Shown here one piece after another: positions 5,048 to 7,911 of a stretch of DNA of 7,911 nucleotides. The notes beneath the pieces were generated by a model. That model did no database searches. It worked only from the letters and a program-made list of their open reading frames with translations, and was not told where the DNA came from. The stretch comes from Citromicrobium sp. Lineage in GTDB: Bacteria; Pseudomonadota; Alphaproteobacteria; Sphingomonadales; Sphingomonadaceae. The DNA lies in NCBI GenBank assembly GCA_003248395.1, contig QFNA01000119.1, positions 1 through 7,911 of the forward strand, read 5' to 3'. Positions within the stretch are counted from its first letter, which is position 1, and every line of letters begins with the position of its first letter. A program made the position numbers and the translations under genes.

Positions 5048-6775
5048 ATGGCAGAGCAAGAGCGGCACATCCCGGACCCTGCCCTGCCAGACTGGCCGAT
5101 GCGGCCATGGGTGCTCGCGGTGCTGCTCGCCATTGCGGGCCTCGTGGTCAATGCCGCGATGGACTGGGGCGCCGATACGCAGGCGCCATGGCGCGCAGCG
5201 CTGGCCGCATTCGCCTTCTTCGGCGCGCTGGTGCTGGCCTTTACGCTGGAGGAGAATCGCCTCAGGTCACCCCTTGGTTTTGCGGCTTTATGTGGTCTCG
5301 TGATGGCCGGCATTGCCTGGCGGGTGGCGCGGGCAGAGGATCACCACGCCGACGAGCAATTCTGGCTCGCCGCAGGGGTTGTCGCCATGGTCCTCGCCCT
5401 GCCGCTGTTCCAGGCGGGATTTCACCGGTTGCGATGGCGCACCTCCTACGAACTTGCCCATTACCATGTCTGGACCGACGCCATTAGCGCCGCAGGCGCC
5501 TTCGCATTTCTCGGGCTGAGCTGGCTGCTGCTCGTCTTGATGAGCGAACTTTTCGCAGCGATCGAGATCGACTTGCTCCGCGACCTTATCGAGGAAACCT
5601 GGTTCGGCTGGCTGTTTTCGGGCGTCGCCTCTGGCGCAGCGCTGGGCACTTTGCGCAACCAGCTCAAGGTGATCGGGACGCTGCAATCGGTCGTCTTGCT
5701 CGTCTTTTCGCTGGTGGCGGTACCCTTCGCAATCGCGCTGATCATCTTCCTCGTTGCCGTGCTTGTCAGTGGACTGGACGTGCTGTGGAACGCCACCCAG
5801 AGCCCCACGCCACTGCTGCTGAGCTGCGCGGCGGCGTGTTTCGTGCTTGTCAATGCCGTGGCGAGGAACAACGACGCGGAGGCCAGTGCGAACCGTATCT
5901 TACGACTGTCCGGCCTGGTCCTGGCGCTCGGCATTTTGCCATTGTCGGTGATGGCGGCGGTTTCGACCGGGACGCGCATCGCACAGCATGGTCTCAGCCC
6001 GGAGCGGATCTGGGGCGTGATCGCAGTGGCAGTCGCGGTGGCCTATGGCGTCGCCTATTTCATCGCGCCGATCCGCGGGCGGATAGCCGGATGGATGGAG
6101 CGCGTTCGTGAAGCCAATCTGCATCTCGCGGTCGGCACCTGCGTGCTGGCCTTCGTTCTAGCCCTGCCGCTGTTCGATTTCGGAGCCCTATCGGCGCGCA
6201 ACCAGATTGCGAGGCTGGAATCGGACGAAGTGCCGGTCGAGCGGTTCGACTTTTCGGCCTTGCGCTGGGATTTCGGCGATGCAGGACGGGAGGCCCTGGC
6301 GAAGCTCGCCAGCAGCGGAAATGCCGAGGTGCAAACTCTCGCGCTAGAAGCGCAGGCGCAGGAGACACGGCCTTATCGATGGGCGAACGTCGACAGCGAG
6401 GAAACCGAACGGAGACTGGCGAACCTCCGGATGCAATTTTCCGACGAGGCGCTCCGCAGCAGAGTGATCGGCTATGTGCGCGTCACGCCGTATCGCTGCG
6501 ACACAGCATGTGTGGCGCTGGATCTCGGCCCGGGGGACGATGGCCGCAGGAAGGTTGCGCTGGTAGACGAAGGCTTTGTTGACCTGCAGGACTTCGACCT
6601 GACATCTCCGCAAGCCGGAAATTCGGCAGAAATAGCGGTAGAGAAGGCAGCTGCGGACGCGGAAAAGGCGGCGCAGGCGCCCGAGCAAAAGCCGGACTCG
6701 ACGGTCGAAATACGGCCGTGGAGCGGACGGCGGGTCTATATCGACGGCAAGCCCGCGGGAGAGCCGTTCGAATAA
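5048..6775 (+). CDS. DUF4153-type polytopic membrane protein
   Basis: A 575-residue integral membrane protein of unknown function. About ten or eleven hydrophobic segments lie between residues 20 and 380 (for example 21-38, 49-66, 77-93, 107-123, 147-168, 212-242, 253-271, 286-305, 322-341 and 360-378). A soluble C-terminal region of about 190 residues follows. That region contains RCDTACVAL, with two Cys four residues apart that could form a disulfide, an Ala/Glu/Lys-rich stretch (AVEKAAADAEKAAQAPEQK), and a final RRVYIDGKPAGEPFE. The overall form resembles the DUF4153 proteins common in sphingomonads; I assign it by this resemblance rather than a catalytic motif. The ATG at 5048 has AGGAAG just upstream. 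The spacing of 24 bases from the FKBP gene suggests cotranscription. No enzymatic role can be read from the sequence. Confidence 0.8.
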   Translation: MAEQERHIPDPALPDWPMRPWVLAVLLAIAGLVVNAAMDWGADTQAPWRAALAAFAFFGALVLAFTLEENRLRSPLGFAALCGLVMAGIAWRVARAEDHHADEQFWLAAGVVAMVLALPLFQAGFHRLRWRTSYELAHYHVWTDAISAAGAFAFLGLSWLLLVLMSELFAAIEIDLLRDLIEETWFGWLFSGVASGAALGTLRNQLKVIGTLQSVVLLVFSLVAVPFAIALIIFLVAVLVSGLDVLWNATQSPTPLLLSCAAACFVLVNAVARNNDAEASANRILRLSGLVLALGILPLSVMAAVSTGTRIAQHGLSPERIWGVIAVAVAVAYGVAYFIAPIRGRIAGWMERVREANLHLAVGTCVLAFVLALPLFDFGALSARNQIARLESDEVPVERFDFSALRWDFGDAGREALAKLASSGNAEVQTLALEAQAQETRPYRWANVDSEETERRLANLRMQFSDEALRSRVIGYVRVTPYRCDTACVALDLGPGDDGRRKVALVDEGFVDLQDFDLTSPQAGNSAEIAVEKAAADAEKAAQAPEQKPDSTVEIRPWSGRRVYIDGKPAGEPFE

Positions 6776-6810
6776 TCGCCGGGCTGGCGCACGCTGCACT
6801 GCACAACCGC

Positions 6811-6839
6811 TTGAAGCTTGGCCGCGCGCTCGCTAACGC
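6811..6839 (+). promoter_or_regulatory. Candidate sigma-70-type promoter for gatC (possibly leaderless)
   Basis: TTGAAG (6811-6816) and TAACGC (6834-6839) are separated by exactly 17 bases. A start site about 7 bases beyond the -10 would fall on or next to the A of the gatC ATG at 6847. The only purine-rich run before that ATG (AAGG, 6842-6845) is one base away, too close to act as a Shine-Dalgarno. Together this is consistent with a leaderless transcript. The -10 is a weak match, so this remains tentative. Confidence 0.35.
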
Positions 6840-6846
6840 GCAAGGC

Positions 6847-7072
6847 ATGTCCGTTACACGCGAAGAAGTGGCCAAGATCGCCTCGCTCGCCCGCATCAAG
6901 ATGGGCCTCCGGTGTCGAACCCATGACCGCCGTCATCCCGAACACGCTCCGCCTGCGCGATGACGTGGTCGATGCGATTGCGGAAACTGCGGGCGGACGT
7001 CGTGATGATGTCCTCGCCAATGCACCAGCGGCCGAACATGGCTTCTTCGGCGTGCCCAAGGTGATCGAATAA
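6847..7072 (+). pseudogene. gatC: gatC, amidotransferase subunit C, with internal deletion and frameshift
   Basis: GatC is the small subunit that wraps around GatA in the GatCAB amidotransferase, which converts mischarged Glu-tRNA(Gln) and Asp-tRNA(Asn). The ATG at 6847 starts a clear GatC N-terminus, MSVTREEVAKIASLARIKM (19 residues). In that frame the chain then runs into non-family residues and stops at TGA 6961-6963. The GatC C-terminus resumes in another frame from about 6905: SGVEPMTAVIPNTLRLRDDV, then VLANAPAAEHGFF and GVPKVIE, to TAA 7070-7072. The two pieces total about 75 residues against the usual 95-100. The missing part is the second helix and the ILGWVEQL-type segment that normally precede the VEPM motif, roughly 25 residues. 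This fits a deletion of about 80 bases, not a multiple of three. gatA follows with its ATG sharing a base with the gatC stop. The damage could be an assembly error or a real lesion. Confidence 0.85.
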
Positions 7073-7911
7073 TGACCGATTTCACTCAGCTAGGCGTCAA
7101 GGCCATTCGCGACGGTGTCGCCGGCGGCGACTTCACCGCGCGCGAAGTGGCGGAGGCGTTCAACACTGCCGTAGCCTCCGCGGCAGAACTCAATGCCTTC
7201 ATCGTGACCACGCCCGACCATGCGCTCGCCGCTGCCGACGCCGCCGATGCGAAACGTGCCAGGGGCGAAGATCTCGGCAAGATGGGCGGCGTGCCCATCG
7301 GCATGAAGGATCTCTTCGCCACCAGGGGGGTGCAGACCACCGCGGCGAGCCATATCCTCGAAGGCTTCAAGCCCGAGTATGAGAGCACCGTCTCGCAGAA
7401 TCTGTGGGACGCGGGCGCCGGGATGCTGGGCAAGCTCAATCTCGACCAGTTTGCGATGGGATCGTCGAACGAGACGAGCTATTTCGGCAACGTCAATTCG
7501 CCATGGAAGAAGCAGGGCACCAATGCCGCGATGAGCCCGGGCGGTTCGTCGGGCGGTTCGTCCAGCGCCGTGGCCGCGCGCATCGCGCCTGCCGCCACCG
7601 GCACCGACACGGGCGGTTCGATCCGCCAGCCTGCCGCGTTCGCCGGCATTTGCGGCATCAAGCCGACCTATGGCCGTTGCAGCCGCTGGGGCGTCGTCGC
7701 CTTTGCCAGCAGCCTCGACCAAGCCGGGCCGATCGCGCGCAGCGTCGAAGACTGCGCAATCATGCTCGAAGCGATGGCCGGGTTCGATGCCAAGGACGCG
7801 ACCAGCCTCGATATGGACGTGCCGAACTGGGAAGCGGCGCTCGATGCCGATCTCAAGGGCAAGACAATCGGCATCCCGCGCGAATACCGGATGGATGGCA
7901 CCGACCAGGCG
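7072..7911 (+). CDS. gatA: Asp-tRNA(Asn)/Glu-tRNA(Gln) amidotransferase subunit A, N-terminal part
   Basis: The first 280 residues of GatA (usually about 490), cut by the window edge. GatA is the glutaminase subunit: it releases ammonia from glutamine for transfer by GatB onto mischarged tRNA. The amidase-signature triad is intact: Lys79 in GVPIGMKDLF, cis-Ser159 in SPGGSSGGSSSAVAAR, and nucleophile Ser183 in TGTDTGGSIRQPAAF. Further signature blocks are LNLDQFAMGSSNE (122-134), GICGIKPTYGR and ASSLDQAGPIARSVED. The ATG at 7072 overlaps the gatC stop (TAATG), and AAGGTG lies 8 bases upstream, so it can also be translated independently if gatC translation fails. gatB is expected further right. 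Confidence 0.97.
   Translation, partial: MTDFTQLGVKAIRDGVAGGDFTAREVAEAFNTAVASAAELNAFIVTTPDHALAAADAADAKRARGEDLGKMGGVPIGMKDLFATRGVQTTAASHILEGFKPEYESTVSQNLWDAGAGMLGKLNLDQFAMGSSNETSYFGNVNSPWKKQGTNAAMSPGGSSGGSSSAVAARIAPAATGTDTGGSIRQPAAFAGICGIKPTYGRCSRWGVVAFASSLDQAGPIARSVEDCAIMLEAMAGFDAKDATSLDMDVPNWEAALDADLKGKTIGIPREYRMDGTDQA

Noticed and set aside
6847..6963. Programmed ribosomal frameshifting in gatC
   Set aside because: A frameshift alone would not restore the missing 25 or so residues, and no slippery heptamer or stimulatory structure is evident at the junction.

Overview
The window looks like chromosomal DNA of a GC-rich alphaproteobacterium, most likely from the order Sphingomonadales (Erythrobacter/Sphingomonas-like). 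The basis is protein resemblance: an ATP12-family F1-ATPase assembly chaperone (a family of Alphaproteobacteria and mitochondria), a bS21 beginning MQIMVRDNNVDQAL, a DUF4153 membrane protein, and the order rpsU - FKBP isomerase - DUF4153 protein - gatCA. No database search was possible, so the taxonomic call is inference.

Layout. Plus strand, 1-1091: the C-terminal end of an MCE (MlaD-like) substrate-binding protein, cut by the window edge, then an ABC-transport auxiliary lipoprotein. Both belong to a lipid-trafficking ABC system whose permease and ATPase would lie to the left. Minus strand, 3990 down to 1019: a tightly packed five-gene unit read crcB (fluoride channel) -> RluA-family rRNA pseudouridine synthase -> HAD phosphatase -> 69-residue two-helix membrane protein -> ATP12 chaperone. 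Three of its junctions overlap by 4, 4 and 14 bases. Plus strand, 4185-7911: rpsU, a strong hairpin, a membrane-anchored FKBP isomerase, a DUF4153 membrane protein, then gatC and gatA of the Asp-tRNA(Asn)/Glu-tRNA(Gln) amidotransferase, with gatA cut by the right edge.

Most of this is housekeeping: translation (bS21, rRNA modification, tRNA transamidation), protein folding and assembly (FKBP, ATP12), ion detoxification (CrcB) and envelope lipid transport. I see no mobile element, CRISPR array, tRNA, rRNA or defence system, and no convincing new multi-gene system.

What stands out is that three genes look damaged. gatC has lost its middle and changes frame at about 6904. The ATP12 gene lacks its N-terminal part. 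The lipoprotein gene runs out of its normal C-terminus into the 3' end of the ATP12 gene. Since gatC is normally indispensable where Gln-tRNA is made by transamidation, either the sequence has local deletions from assembly or this lineage does something unusual. The other points of interest are regulatory: a perfect 7-bp hairpin and an orphan AGGAGG in the rpsU leader, a GNRA-capped 10-bp hairpin between rpsU and the FKBP gene, and a possible leaderless promoter for gatC.
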